This document shows positions 33,740 through 46,039 of a DNA stretch of 64,000 nucleotides, one piece after another. Source of the DNA: Prorocentrum cordatum (lineage: Eukaryota; Sar; Dinophyceae; Prorocentrales; Prorocentraceae); NCBI GenBank assembly GCA_963575745.1, contig CAUYUJ010005603.1:64501-128500 (forward strand), written 5' to 3'. Positions within the stretch are counted from its first letter, which is position 1. Each line of letters starts with the position of its first letter. The notes beneath the pieces were generated by a model that saw nothing but the letters and a program-made list of their open reading frames with translations, had not been told where the DNA came from and did not search any database. The position numbers and the translations under genes were made by a program.

Positions 33740-34165
33740 GTTGGCTCCCAAGTCGTTCCAGTCAAACGTGGGGCACCTGGCTACCGTGCATTCCTTCTCC
33801 TCCTAGCCAGTGCTCCTATCAGCCGACGTCATCGTCGATATCGTTCTCCACATATCCTCGTGGTCGTCGTAGTCCGACTTCTCGCCTACGTCGTGTTCGT
33901 CGGCATCCTTGTCCTCAGTATCGTATGTGTCTCTCCCGTCTCCTGTCCTCCTCGTCGGAGGTATTGCCGTCGACGTCGTCTATACCTGGTATGTGGGAAC
34001 AGCAAGGCACTCGGAATCAGAAACATCATCTCGCTGAGCTGCCATTGCAAGCCTCGCCCGGGGCCCCTGCGCCTGAGCGGACCTCGCGCCCGACGCCCCA
34101 CGGGCAAAATACACAGCCTGGAGCCGACAGGGCGGTTACTCTCGGTGCCGCGGGGGTTGGGCATC
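33740..34165 (-). CDS. Acidic coding fragment, unrecognised
   Basis: Between about 33960 and 33800 the minus strand reads DDVDGNTSDEEDRRRERH and, in a second frame, YDTEDKDADEHDVGEKSDY and DHEDMWRTIS, an acidic low-complexity style like the charged proteins nearby. CPTFDWNDLGANSG follows at about 33760. The frames do not join without a shift. Low confidence. Confidence 0.3.
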
Positions 34166-34476
34166 AGCTACCAGGGGGGGTTGGGGTTGCGATTTGCGGG
34201 GGGAAGGTTCGTCAACTGGGTGGTCCGAACACACAGGGGCCAACGCAATTTTGACACCATGGCCCTTTATCTCTGGAGACTCACACCTTCAGGGCTGACG
34301 GCAGTGGGAAAGGCGGCTGGCCTCGAGTTCGCCAGGAGGGCGGGGAGAGGGGGAGGGGGGGTCGGGATGCGGTTAACGGGTGTGTAGATATCAGTTGATA
34401 TCAGTTGTTTCTGCATCCCCCCCGCCCCATCCTTCAACATTGTCGTCCTCTTTGGCGTCATCAATCCAGAACCCCC

Positions 34477-35182
34477 TCATCGCAATTTCCCCCTAGTAGA
34501 CGCTTCCCAACGACACCCTTTATGTTTTCCCTCGGGCCGCTTGCTACATCCTGTAGTACCGACCCACTCTGCGACTAAAACAAAGCATTGACCTTGGCAG
34601 GAAAACGCACGCCTCAGCTCAATAGCGCGATATCCTGAGGGTTGAAGCCGAAGATGGTAGATAATGCGGTTCCCGACATAGACCTGCGAATTGCCCCCCA
34701 CTCGTCATGCAGGCGCATCGCCGTGCACGCGCGCGTGCTTACCAGAGATCATGATATCACTGAAATGATCGACGAACGGGGAAGGGCACGTCGAGGGATG
34801 AGGGCATGCGGGAGGAAAGATGAAACCACCTTTGTTGAGCACATCCTGACTGATACCCAGGGAACTTGGAAAACTACTGAGAAGGAGGGGGGGAAGGATG
34901 AGGAGGGGGAGGAGGGAAAGGAGGAGGAGGATGAGGAACAGGAAGGGGATGAGGAGGAAGAGGAGATGGACATATGAAAGCGCACGCATGCCCACGCACG
35001 ACGGTATCAACAACACTGCCGTGACGCTTGCTCCCTCTCGCAGTCCATTGACTTGAAACAACCACACGCGCAAAGTAGCGCGACACCTTGCCAAATTGTG
35101 TTTGGGCAAGCTCTCCCTTTCCAGCGCGGCTTTCTGTGGCGTCGAGATCCGTTGCGAAGCGCACGTTCCTTTCAGCTCTCAC
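34477..35182 (-). CDS. Possible two-exon gene, unrecognised
   Basis: A first minus segment (35182-34995) reads RFATDLDATESRAGKGELAQ and FGKVSRYFARVVVSSQWTA. A CTCC-rich interval (about 34985-34860) looks like an intron. A second segment (34701-34477) reads NSQVYVGNRIIYHLRLQPSG and IELRRAFSCQGQCFVLVAEW before a stop. A competing frame there (MRLHDEWGAIRRSMSGTALS) is also protein-like. No family is recognised. Confidence 0.3.
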
Positions 35183-35243
35183 TTAAGCATGGCCCGCGCA
35201 GAACCCTGCCCTTCCCCCCCACCCACCGTTGCGACTGTAAATC

Positions 35244-37804
35244 TCACGCATAATCATCATCGTCATCACGATGACGGCGGCCCAGGTGATCATCAGAGGG
35301 TGCAGCGAACAAGTGCGTGTGCGTACGGAGCATGCCCATGATGGAGAAGCACATATATACGCTTTTGTGTAGAGTTCTCGGGTGCGCGCGCTCCGAGCAC
35401 GTGCGCAATGTCAGGTTTATCCCCTCGTCCACGAACGTGTCATATGCCCTTGGGTTCCCAAAGTAGTTGCTCCTAGATGGCGCAAGTTGCTGGCATTGCC
35501 GATGTGTGGGCGTGGGAAAAACGGTTGAAACTTGCCGACCGTTGTTTTTTAGAGGCCCAGCCGACATGGTCCTCATTGTCATGTGCATAAACACGTGAAA
35601 CTTGGGGGTGGGCGTCACACGTGCAAGTTCAGCATTCATGATGAAACGGTCGGCGCTCTCAATCAATAGTTGGTGTTGCTCTTCTGACAAGCACGTTGGC
35701 GACGTCCTGCACGTTGCCATCCATGCCAGAAGGGCTTCTCCGGCTTGCAACAAGAAAGCATGCGTTGCCTCATCTGTTTGGTGAACACGCATTCTGTCGA
35801 CTGTAAAATGTAATATGGACAGAGTTTCGCTAGCTTTGAGCTTGAGCACCCCACCACCGAAAACTGAGTTTCCTTGCATACCACCCAACATTTCCCTAGT
35901 AAGAAGTCCAAGTCTGCGCTCGTGTGGTACATTTGCCCTCTCGTAATAAGTGAATGATTCTGCTTCTAACCGTTTGATTCTGACATCCCAGTTCGGTACC
36001 TCCATGTTTTTTTTTTTTTTTGCCAAAATGCGTTGTAGTGCGGCTGAGCAATATCGCATCATGGGCCCAAAATAGTATGTGCGCAAGGAATCTATAGCTA
36101 GAGTTCGCGCGGGTGATGTACCAAGCTGTTCGTCAAACAGAGGGGATCGGTGGTTGTATGGGTCAATGGCCCGTCCAAATGAATCAGCGTTTGCCCTCCA
36201 GAACGTAGCCCAGAACGGAGTTGTCGTCCGATCGAATCGCGCGGGTACTAAGAGGTCGTCTGAAGGTTCCAATCTATCCCCAGCCCGCAAAACCCACATG
36301 TTATCGGGGTGGACGAAATCACTTGAAAGTGTTCGTCCTTTCTTCTTGCCGTCGTCGACCAGTGGGGTAGCAACACGATCTCTGATTTCGTTGGTTTGAA
36401 TCTGGATTACATGTTCGTTTCGAGTACATGCAGCGTCGAAATCTTCATGTCTTCGCTCGGGGTGAGCACCGCCTGACCACGCGAGACTACCAGGAGCAGA
36501 CATGACATCGCGTGGTACCTTACAGAATGGGCAGGGGCTGTAAACTGCGTTCCATGGTGGTAACCCCATCGAATGGTGATGTTCGCTCCAATCCCCTTTG
36601 ATATATAATACCATTGCTTTGAATTGCAACTCTCGGTCTGCATCGTCAGCATTCATACCACTTAGAGGTTTACCGTCATGTCCCCTGTCTGGTAACACAC
36701 CTGAGCACAACGCGCGAAGTTGCCATTGAACTACTTTGAGAAGAGAATGAGTTGAACAATACCCTCCACACCCACATGCACATAATTGATATTTCCGCAT
36801 CAAGCCTACCAAATGCCGCGCGTCTGACAATAAGTTTACCACCGAGACCCCAATCAGATTACACGCTTGCCCAAGCAGTTCGGGCGTACCGCGCGTAATG
36901 ACATACCTCCCAAAATCAGGTTTGATGCGCGCAACGCGCGTGCACATATGCGTACAAGCAGCGTGCCATGCGCGCGCTCCCTATCTGGTTATGCACATGT
37001 TGGGGCGTCGGATGTAACGACAGTGGTTAACTTGTTGCGACCAGCGGCCTGCCCTGCGTAGCGAAACCAGTCCATATACACGGCGAATGGTAAAGGATAC
37101 TGTTCATCGTGATCCCTCGCTCGCAGCACGTGCGGGTGATCACGATATGCTGGGACGCTCATGACACTGGTCGGAAGATCATGTTCTCCATCCCTGAGGG
37201 CTTCCTGGATGTACTCGCTATTCTTCACTTCCGAAGCAATAGTGCGATATATTTTCCTAAATGGGATGCAAATTGTTTGTTGGTTATTGTCTTTCCGATT
37301 TGTACCTGGGATGTCAGCGTAGTAGAAAGGTCCACATTCAGGAAGTCTAGAATCCAAAAACTTTTTGTAATTCCCCGAGGACGCCCCAGGCTTCATGGCA
37401 TAGGCTGACCAGGACCCTCCAGGAACTTCGCACACATCAAAACAATGGCATACAACAGTGAAGTCCTGCGCACTCATGCGCTTGCACGACGCGTACAGTC
37501 CTAACAGAATGTCGAACGCACGTGCTCCAGCATCGCGCTTCTCTTGCCCCCTCGCGTCACGGACGAATACGGCATGTGTTCTCCCCCTCTTTACGTGGGA
37601 AATGGACATCCTGACACTCGAGCTGGCATGGCTACACAGATGGAACGTGGCCGGCGTGCTGTGCTCACTTGTCGCAGCCAACCTGCCTGTCACGGAATCA
37701 CTGTCGCCGTCATCTTTGGTTTGTTGTCGCTGTCGTCGTCGTCGCTGTTCATGTCGCTTCCACCGCCATCGTCGATGCACCCGCAGCTGCCAGAGACCGT
37801 TCAC
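35244..37804 (-). CDS. Transposon-like protein with a CPFC motif, two exons, multicopy family
   Basis: Exon-like frame 37804-36989 carries HCFDVCEVPGGSWSAYAMKP, CIPFRKIYRTIASEV and PLPFAVYMDWFRYAGQAAGR, then loses sense. Frame 36947-35244 resumes with GVSVVNLLSDARHLVGLMRK, QLCACGCGGYCSTHSLLKVV, KAMVLYIKGDWSEHHHSMGL and PCPFCKVPRDV. An intron of roughly 100-200 nt near 37040-36880 would join them; its exact ends are unclear. The layout (an Asp-containing segment, then x-K-G-D-W, then C-P-x-C) recalls tnp2-type transposases, and I remember many dinoflagellate proteins with C-G-C-x-G-x-C followed by K-G-D-W and C-x-x-C. No catalytic triad can be assigned, so transposase is only a hypothesis. A run of 17 T at 36008-36024 encodes Lys residues inside the second exon and is a likely indel site. 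The C-terminus ends in an Asp-rich tail. Confidence 0.6.
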
Positions 37805-37849
37805 AACTTATCTGGCCGAACGCACGCTAGCATCGCCGATGCATGACTC

Positions 37850-38615
37850 ACCATCGACGTCGCCGATGCATCGCCGACGATCCCAGGGAACCATATTGAC
37901 ATCATCACGCGCGTCGGGATGTCAACCCCGATCATATAAAACATAAGTTGTCTCGGGACACCGCCCAATGTTTTTCATCGACAGGAAAGCCACAGCAACT
38001 GCACTAGTCAAAATGCATGCACCGTCGCTCGAAAACAATACTGATCAAGCATTATAACGCCTGCAACCACACCTGATATATAATACACAAACGCTGGGGG
38101 TGGCACAAGCACGCGCAACCTAGCAGCAGCTCGGACGCAATGGAACCGCACGATCATCACATATGCTTCAACCCATTTCCCCTCTCAGCCCCTCGCTTTC
38201 CCTTGCGAGCTGCGTGCCAAATGAAACCGTGGCTACGAGAAGAAAGTCGGCGCGCCTGCCTGCCCCTGCGATGCTTGCCAATGCCGCACAATTAAGCGAA
38301 ACATAAGGACAGCGCAGCTGATCTGCTTCAAACGACCACGGCTCCACGCGTTGCCCACTCCTGTGAGGGGTGCGAACTCCCGTCGCCGAGCGTGGCCAGC
38401 AGTGCAGAGCTAAATATGATGGCTCGAATGACACTCGGATCGATCACCATGCGACTGTTTTCTTCTGGGCCCCAGAAAACCAGGACGTCGCGATTTCGAA
38501 CAAGTTGTTTGGAAATCCGAACAGCACCACGTGGTTTAGAAGTGAATGCTCACCATTTTGGTTTTGCTGTGCAATGTGCGTGCTTGCGCTGACAGTTTTG
38601 AGCGAGTGCGCGGTG
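37850..38615. other. Gene-free stretch
   Basis: The upstream side of the 35.2-37.8 kb gene. No promoter motif can be named. No supported frame. Confidence 0.45.
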
Positions 38616-38617
38616 TC

Positions 38618-38757
38618 AAAGTTTATTCGGAGTTCATTCGGAGTTTATTCGGAGTTTATTCGGAGTTTATTCGTGTGTTTTTTGCACATATATATATATA
38701 TGGTTTCATAGGGTCTATTCGCAGTTTATTCGCAGTTTATTCGGAGTTTATTCGGTG
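38618..38757 (+). repeat. GTTTATTCGGA 11-bp minisatellite, copy 1
   Basis: Five units at 38621-38674 and five at about 38712-38755, separated by TTTTTTGCACATATATATA. The reverse complement of the same unit is repeated at 58962-59017. Confidence 0.9.
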
Positions 38758-38928
38758 CTTTTTCGCTGTGTGGTTCACTTGGATTTCCAAAAAACTCGCC
38801 GAAATCACCGGTTACACATCAGTTGTGCCGGGCACACCGTTGCAAAACATTAACACAGAGTCGAACGAGCATAATTTTGTCCGATCGGTCAACTGATTTC
38901 GATCAGATGTCTCCGAGTGTCAAGTTGC

Positions 38929-41565
38929 TCACTGCCTGGACTTGGTATACCTGGCCTGGTTCATGGCTTTCAAGCTCTTGCACTCCTCCAGGAGACCACC
39001 ACATGGCTCGTGCAGAACCTCATAGGCCTTCTTAAGGTGGCGCTTGAACGTCTCGTCACCAACCTCTGAACAACACTTAAATGCGAAGATCGGGAGGCAC
39101 GGGGGGGGGGAGATGTGCTCACATTCAGCGAATGCGATCTATGTCGTAGATCGCGATCCATGAATCCGAACATCTCACCCCCCCCTCCGCCATCCTCACC
39201 CATGGCCTCCTCTGCTCTATCTTCCCACCCGCCGCCCTTCTCCCTCCCACCTCTATTATCATTCCTCCTCCGATTCTGGCAGGGGGTGGCTGCAAGTTGC
39301 GGGGCCTCCTTCTTGTAGACAGGCAGCTTGTCCTCAGACATCAGCTTGAACAGGAACTTGTGCTCGGCCACGATAGCATTCACCTGCGCAGCGAATGGGG
39401 CGAACAATACTGCAAACGCACACATGCATCAGTCGCAACACTGGGTCAACATAGCACGTTACAGGATATGTCGGGCAAGCTGTATATAAACGCAACAGGG
39501 CGCTTGGACCCAGACCAGAGCTAAGTGCAAACGAACAAGACGAGCGAAGCATGATAAGTGCGGGTGCACAGCCATCGACCGAGATCACCGACATACCAAT
39601 CACATTTCTTTAATGATGAGGAACGGGAAGGGCGAAGGATGAGGATCGAGGAAGATAAGGGATGAACACCACCCCCAGCTTCAATCCCAGTTTGTCTCCT
39701 CCTCCTCCTTTTCATCCTCATCCGCATCCTCCTACTCCTCCTACTCCTCCTCCTCGCCAGCCCCCCATGCTCAAGCTCCGCGCCTTGTCGTAGGCAGCCT
39801 GGAAATCTTTCAGGGCGCCTGGGCTGTTCTTGGCCCACTTCCAGGTCTGGATGAGCTGCGCGGTAGACGTGTGCTGCAAGATCGCGCTGTCGTACAGCAC
39901 TTTGACCTTCTTGAAATTCTTCACGTACTCGAGTGTAATCGTCGTCCTCTTCTTGTCATCTTCAGACTGGGCCTTATCCTTATCCTTTTTCGTATCCTTC
40001 GCTTTTTTCGTATCCTTTGCTTTTTTCTCATCCTCAGTCTTTTTGTTCGCACCCTCAGTCTTTTTCTGATCCTCCGTCTTTTTCTTATCCTCAATATTTT
40101 TCTCATCCTCAGTTTTTCTTATCCTCCGTCTTTTTCTTATCCTCATTTTTTTTCTCGTCCTCAGCCTTTTTCGCATCCACTGTCTTCTTGCGATTCTTGC
40201 GTGTCTGCCTCTCCTTCTGCTTGCTCGTGCCTTTAGCCTCCTCAGCCGCGTCATCTTCATTGCGCTTCGAGCCGATGCGGGTCCTCTTCTTAGGCGGCAT
40301 CTCGTCCTCTGAATATGTCGGTATTTTCTTCTTCTCTTTCCTTGTCTTTTCCCCGTCCTCTTCCTCGTCCTCCTCTTCCTCTTCCTCCTCACTGTCTTCT
40401 TCCTCCGCCTCTTCCTGGTCATCGCTGGGTGACGCATCGCTCGAACTGGCATTGCCCTCATCGTCTGCATCGGGAAGAGCCTTGCTCCTTCTCATGTCTT
40501 TGATGGCACCGCCACCGCGGTCGGCGTCGTCGTCGCCTCCTGGCCTGCGCGTGCTCCATGATTCTAATTCTTCCCATGCTTCCTTGAACGTCTCAGACAT
40601 GCGATGCGTGAAATACAGGAATTTGATGCTTTCGGTCATATCGTCCCATTTTACCCACATCCCTCCAAGTATGATCGCGTTCGTGCAATATTTGAACGCC
40701 AGCTGCATCCCGTGGAGCCCTCCTCCTTCCTTCTTCGCGATCCTGCCGATGCTGCAGTACTCACCGTCCTTCATCTGCGCCTTTGTGAGCGTCGTCGAAT
40801 GGGTCCTGGTCCACTTGCACTTCCAGTCCTGTGCATCCGCTTGGCCCACCTCGCTCTGAACTTCTGGGAGTCATGGTAGCCATGGCACTTGGCGTACTTG
40901 CGCCGAAGTTTCTCGCTTGCCTTCAAAGCGCGCTGCCAGCGGCTTCCTGCAGGGTTCCCAGCCCCCGTGGATGCGTTGAAATAGTAGTTGTTTTTCTGCA
41001 GTTCCTCCCACAACTCCTTGTCGCGCTGCGCGTCCTCTGGCAGCTCGTCCTCAGCCTCGATCTCCTTTGCCTCATCTGGTGATGTCTTTCGTAGCTCGTG
41101 CAACCTCCCCACCAGCCCGCCGTTGAAGAACTGCGTCAATACCTGGTCCATCCTCTCACAGGACGGGCCCTCCCCGCTGCGCATGATGTTGTGGTTGGGC
41201 AGCTCAGCGATTTCAGCCTTCAGTTCCTCGAGCAGCTTCTGCCTGTCTTGAACGAACTCTTGATCAGGGACTGGTCGCACGTCGATCCCATTTTGCTTGA
41301 AGAACGTAGACTGGTTCCCGTCTCTCGGCCACAGAGATGGTCCGTCACCTCCGAACATCTGCTTGGCGTACTCGGGTTCAGACGGTATATCATGGTCATG
41401 GAAGTGACGCAACAACCATCTCCCTCCCTCCATCTCTCCACCCCTCCCTCCCTCATTCCCTCCATCCTCTCCCTCTTGCTGCTGCTGCTGCTGCTCTTCA
41501 TCCGTCTCTTCAGAGGGGGTGATGGGCGAGGAATGGTTTGTGGGGCGTCGACGACGGTCCTTCAC
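38929..41565 (-). CDS. Large charged protein with a conserved core, several exons, multicopy family
   Basis: Read on the minus strand: polyGln/Glu start (41565), QMFGGDGPSLWPRDGNQ, FFNGGLVGRLHELRKTS, AKCHGYHDSQKFRARWAKR (to 40860); a frame change; then DAQDWKCKWTRTHSTTLTK, AFKYCTNAIILGGMWVKWDD, ESIKFLYFTHRMSETFKEAW (40650-40570) and a long Lys/Glu/Asp-rich linker with KKTEDKK repeats. After a second frame change at a T5 run (40113-40117) come TLEYVKNFKKVKVLYDSAIL and TWKWAKNSPGALKDF. Two further exons follow: VNAIVAEHKFLFKLMSEDKL (about 39395-39285) and EVGDETFKRHLKKAYEVLHE to the TGA at 38931-38929, separated by a CCT-rich intron. I recall this G-G-x-W ... F-x-x-A-W core from many dinoflagellate hypothetical proteins. 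Function unknown; most likely nuclear or element-related, by inference only. Confidence 0.6.
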
Positions 41566-41731
41566 GGACGTTCCAGCTGCCGTCGTCGAGGGGGTGTTCG
41601 GCGTGATTGTGCCACCGACAAGATCCTATAGGAGTTGCGCGATTGTAAAAGCAGTGCCACATAAGAAAATGATGAGGTTGTCAAGACGGACGGAGGTCGA
41701 GAAGATCGGAGGGGAGGGGGTGGCGATGTTT

Positions 41732-43169
41732 CTAGTGGGGGTGAGGACGCACCAGCGGGGGGAAAGACAGCGAGAGAGAGGACGAGAGAACGACCGATAA
41801 ACCAATGCAATCCTTGTCGAGCTTGCTGCCCGTCGGCGCGCCGTCCTTGCTGGCCTTGTCGGCCTCGGCGCCCGCCTCGGCAGTTGTGTTCTCGATCTGG
41901 TTGATCCCCTCTGTGCCCTCAATCTCCTCAAGCTTTCGGCCCTCGCCCTTCTCGGCTGCATCCTCGGGCGTTGCTGCCGCCTCAGCGCCAGCGTCTCCTC
42001 TCCTCTGGTGTCGCTTCTTTTTCTTCGGTGGCTCATCCTCTGCAGCGACTCCTGTTGGCGGGGCCTCGCCTTTACATTTGGCCGCGCGCCTAGTCTTCTT
42101 CGTCTTCCTCTTCTTCCTCTTCTTAGTTCCGCCCTCCTCTGCCGCCAGCTTCGAATCCTCAGGCGTCTCATCAACTCTGGTTCCTTCACCCTCCACGTCC
42201 TGATCACGGGTGTTCTCTTCAACGTGGTCTCCTGTCTTCTCGAATGGCTCAGCTCCCTCACCCTCTGCTGCGCCTTCTCCCTGGACCTGTTCCTTTTTCT
42301 CTTCCTTGGCTGCGTCGTCCTCATCTTTCGTTGCCGTCTTTCCATCCTCACTGCGTATGTCCTCTGGCTGTGTTGGCTTTGCCTTGTCGCCATCATCCCT
42401 CCTCATCGCATCAGTCTCTGTCGTTCCTGACTTTGCCTCCTCGTCTCCGGACGTTGCCTCCTCGCCATCATCTCCAGCAACATCGTTGGGGGGCGAGTCC
42501 TCCACCTCGATGGCGCAGTCCTTGCGGCGCGATGCGCGCTGACGACGAACGCGCGCGACTTCATCACCTGTCACCGCCTCTTCCTCCTAATCCTCCTCAT
42601 CTTGTCGAACGCACTACATGTCCTGTGCCCCGAGCTCGCGTTCCTGTTCTTGTAGCATATCTGCCATTGCGTGATCTCCCTCTTCCTGGTGCCTCTGCCG
42701 TTCGATTGCCCTCTCCGCTTCGAACTGGCCCACTACGATGCGTTGGTACTCGGCGTTGCGAACCTCATCGTTTGAACCCGATGCGCCAGAAAGTTCGACC
42801 TCCATCGCGGCGTCCTGCAGCGGAGGGCAACGATGTGATTTCATTGTGGGGCGATCGAGGCTGGAACACTTGGCGAGGGAGACGATCGGAGAAAACCAAA
42901 TGAGAATGGCTATGAAGGGGTTCGCCAGAACGCAAAGTGTCCTGGGCTCTCTCGTAGACCTGCTTCCTACGCAGAAACGTTCTGATGTCTACAAACTTGA
43001 TGGCCTCTAGTCTGTCCTTGGGCATAGTGGCTACGGTTCCTGAAGTGGGCAAGCGGCGCAATTGGTCGACTGGCAGAGCTTCCAGATCACGTCGTAAAGC
43101 GCGATGGGGGATCCGAAAGATGGCGCGCTGATGCGGGACAAACCGAACGACGCACATGTATAAAGACAC
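41732..43169 (-). CDS. Lys/Glu-rich protein upstream of the previous gene, possibly its 5' exons
   Basis: Minus frame 43169-42765 holds LEALPVDQLRRLPTSGTVAT and RLEAIKFVDIRTFLRRKQVY. Frame 42844-42614 holds NDEVRNAEYQRIVVGQFEAE and MADMLQEQERELGAQDM, then TAG. Frame 42574-41732 is in the same phase as the last one and continues DEVARVRRQRASRRKDCAI into a long acidic/basic body with KKRKKRKTKKTRR and PPKKKKRHQRRGDAG, ending near GSKLDKDCI followed by GGTTTAT, a possible donor. Two in-frame TAG codons (42616-42614 and 42589-42587) separate the last two parts. With the next exons starting near 41640, this may be one gene with 38929-41565. The basic KKRKKRK stretches could be nuclear localisation signals. 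Confidence 0.5.
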
Positions 43170-43199
43170 ACGTATGTGATAATATGGTCAGTGACGCGC

Positions 43200-43848
43200 G
43201 TGCGTTACCATTGTCACGGTATGTCTGAGGTTCACTGGTTCACCCGCGGCATGTTGATATGTTCAATTAGGTTGCTCTTCGTTCGTATTTCGAACACAGC
43301 TGCGCATGTAGGGTCTATCGGGGGTGCAACTATGTTTTCTCCAGGGCCCAGGGCCCAGAGGTAACCCACAGACGCCGATCCAACTAACACCTCACACGGT
43401 TGCGTTGTTTTTTTTGCACGACGCGCACGGCGAATTGCAGCACTGTCTAGCACAGCATCGTTGCCAACGCGCGTGCTCATCACGCGCCGTGGCTGCATAA
43501 CGAGAGCGGCCACGCTAACTGTTCCGCCAGCCTCACGACGAAACGCGTCTCAGACAAACCTAACACGCAGCAGAAGCATGCAACAATGACGCTGACCGCG
43601 GCATAGCAAAGACGCTGAGCTCGCCGACGTAGTTGCACGCGGAATAGACTTCAAGGCGCCTTGTCGAACCAATATTGTGATTGTAAAGCGTGGGAACGCA
43701 ACTAGTGATACGACAACGTTGACATCAGTGAACATGGCATACAAATCGACACATTACGCGCACGGGTTGGCAACATGGGAAATGCGGAGAGGGGGGATGT
43801 TGAAGGCTGTGGCAAAGCAACACAGAGTAAGCTACAGGTGCGCCTCGC
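43200..43848. other. Spacer between two minus-strand charged-protein genes
   Basis: No supported frame. It would contain the 3' flank of the right gene and the 5' flank of the left one. Dinoflagellate promoters lack a dependable TATA motif, and none is called. Confidence 0.45.
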
Positions 43849-45085
43849 TCACACCATGCACTTGCCGAACTCATCGATGACGTCATCGCTGGAGTCTGTT
43901 GGAGGTCTGAACTTCTTTCTAGGGGGGCTGGTGTCGGCCTTTGGCTTCTTTGCTTTCTCCTCGGCCTTTGCGTTCTCCTCTGCCTCTGCTTTCTCCTCTG
44001 CCTCTGCTTTCTCCTCTGCCTCTGCTTTCTCCTCTGCCTCTGCTTTCTCCTCTGCCTCTGCTTTCTCTTCGTCCTTCGTTTTGATCCATCCCCATCTGCT
44101 TCAGAATGCTCAACCTCTGCCGGCCCTTCAGCGCCTGCGTTCTCCTCATCGGCCTTCTCCTTCTCATGCTTCTTCCTGTTCGCGGCCTTCAAGAGCTTCT
44201 TCTTCAATATTGTTTTTTTGTCAGTTGTTGCTTGGTGTGGCTCCGTCTTCCTCGTCTTTTTCTTCTCCTTCCTCTTTTGGTCATGCTCGTTCTCGCTTTC
44301 TTCTTTGCTCTCCTGAACGACGGCTGCACATTTAGCTTTCTTTTTTGCCTTTGCTCCTGCGCTGGCTTTTGAACTCTTCTTAGGCGCCTTGCTATTCACA
44401 TCTGGTCCGTGCTCGCACTCATCCTGGATCTTCTCTTCCTCCTCCTCCTCCTCCTCCTCCTCTGCCTCATCCTCGCGCTCTTTTCCATCCTCCTCGCTGC
44501 CATCGCCTGCCTCCTGCTCAGCGTCCTCAGCCTCGTCATCCTGCTGCGCATCCTTCGGGCCTGTTTTCTTTCGCTTCATCGGTGCCGCCACCGTCTTCGC
44601 GTTGGCTGATGCTGGCCTTTTAAGCACTGCTCCAGAGTGTGCTCGTATGAACTCCTGCTTGTCGACTTCTATGGCGTCCTTCGTCTTAGTGTGGCTTGCA
44701 AAGGCTTTGGCGCATTTGACGATGAACTTGTCTGCCTCCTCTCCGCGCCCTTTCTTGCAGACCAACTGCAGCCGCATTGCTTTCGAACCTTATTTTGGAT
44801 GCTCGAACACTGCCAGATGCTTAACCCTCTCATCTTTGATCGTGCGGTGGAACGTCTCTACAACCCAGCGGCTGTCGTTCTCGTCGCATCCGCTCCAGAG
44901 GGCCTCCTTTGACTTTTTCTCCTGCAGCATCGCCTTCCAAACAGCGTGCGTGAGCCCAGCGATCTTCCATGTGTGACCATCCTCCCATACTGCCTCGAGC
45001 TCCTCGTGATCTGCTGCTCCTGGTCGTCCTGCTGGCGTCTTCGAATAATCAGGTGGCCCTTTCTTCCTGACATTGCATCTCGCGA
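43849..45085 (-). CDS. Charged protein with an N-terminal globular part and KAEAEE repeats
   Basis: The first segment (about 45085-44793) reads AADHEELEAVWEDGHTWKIA, LTHAVWKAMLQEKKSKEALW, ENDSRWVVETFHRTIKDERV and KHLAVFEHPK, then TAA (44792-44790). Without a frame change it goes on from GSKAMRLQLVCKKGRGEEAD, FIVKCAKAFASHTKTKDAIE to a Glu/Lys-rich body. Near 44080 the frame shifts at a T4 run (44079-44082), after which E-E-K-A-E-A repeats six or seven times (18 bp each). The C-terminus KKFRPPTDSSDDVIDEFGKC ends at a TGA (43851-43849). Restoring one T keeps the charged frame, so the shift may be a sequencing error. The TAA could mean that the real start is the ATG at 44777. Family unrecognised but of the same style as its neighbours. 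Confidence 0.55.
43965..44070 (-). repeat. 18-bp coding repeat (K-A-E-A-E-E)
   Basis: TCTGCCTCTGCTTTCTCC repeats about six times on the plus strand. On the minus strand it encodes a Lys/Ala/Glu hexapeptide repeat near the C-terminus of the charged protein. Confidence 0.9.
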
Positions 45086-45149
45086 CCGCCTGCCCACCAT
45101 CATGAATTCACACAAAAACGAATACAGCGCACGAGAGAGCATTTCAAGA

Positions 45150-46035
45150 GGAGCGAGGTGGGGGACACGGCCCCAGAGCAGATGCGGCCTCTAAACGAGG
45201 GCAACGGCAAGGAGGTACGAAGAAGTCGGGATGTGGAAATCGCATGATACCACACCTCCGTTCACGTCATCGCTACAATCCTCCGCTTCCTAGCACGCCT
45301 CGCTCCCCCTCGATCACCATTCATGCATCTAGAAGCGCACCCCGCCCCCCCGACCATCATGGTTCTGTTGAACTCGTACTTATAGATGCCATCCTGGCGC
45401 TGGCTACACGATGCACTCCTCACCTTCCTCCCCCCACCCTCTACTCTTCATGCCCTCGCCTAAAAATGCCCCGCAGAAGCCCGCATCTGTTTTTTTTTAC
45501 ATTGGGGTTGCGTGCGTGCGAAAATGTTCGTTGTCAGCGGCAAACGCAAATTGCGCGTGCCAAACGAAGTGAGGAGCACTGCCAGCCCGACCCCACAGGA
45601 TCGAGGGCGGCTTGGGCCAACACTGCGCATTTTAAGTTCTTGTTGCGCATGCCCATGCTCAATCATGGTGCCTGCGCTCTACGCTTCCAGTGGCGCGGCT
45701 ACCTTCCATGAGCGGGCGCGTGTAGCTGAAGCCGCGATGACACAATGATGCCATCGGGATGCGGCCGAAAGTCCTGCCCGCAAAAAACCTTCAGTTTAAC
45801 GCGCTGGCCTTATTAAGTAATGCGCCGTGGGCCTCCCGAGCACTGATTTTCAAACCTGGCTTTGAACGCGCGGGGCTTTCAGCATGGGCGCCATGGGCAT
45901 TCAGAGAGAACGATGTGTTGTAAGATTGTCTCAACGCGCGGGCCACTCCAAGTCGACGCATCGGGCCACCGGGCAAACGGTGTTCCCCTATCAACGTTTG
46001 CACTTAGTGGTTCTTACTACGCTGTCAGAAATTTC
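45150..46035. other. Gene-free stretch
   Basis: No supported frame on either strand. Confidence 0.45.
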
Positions 46036-46039
46036 GGGA

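Noticed and set aside
43919-44167. GESRGR and RRKQRQ repeat frames
   Set aside because: Out-of-phase readings of the 18-bp repeat; the K-A-E-A-E-E frame joins natural sequence on both sides.
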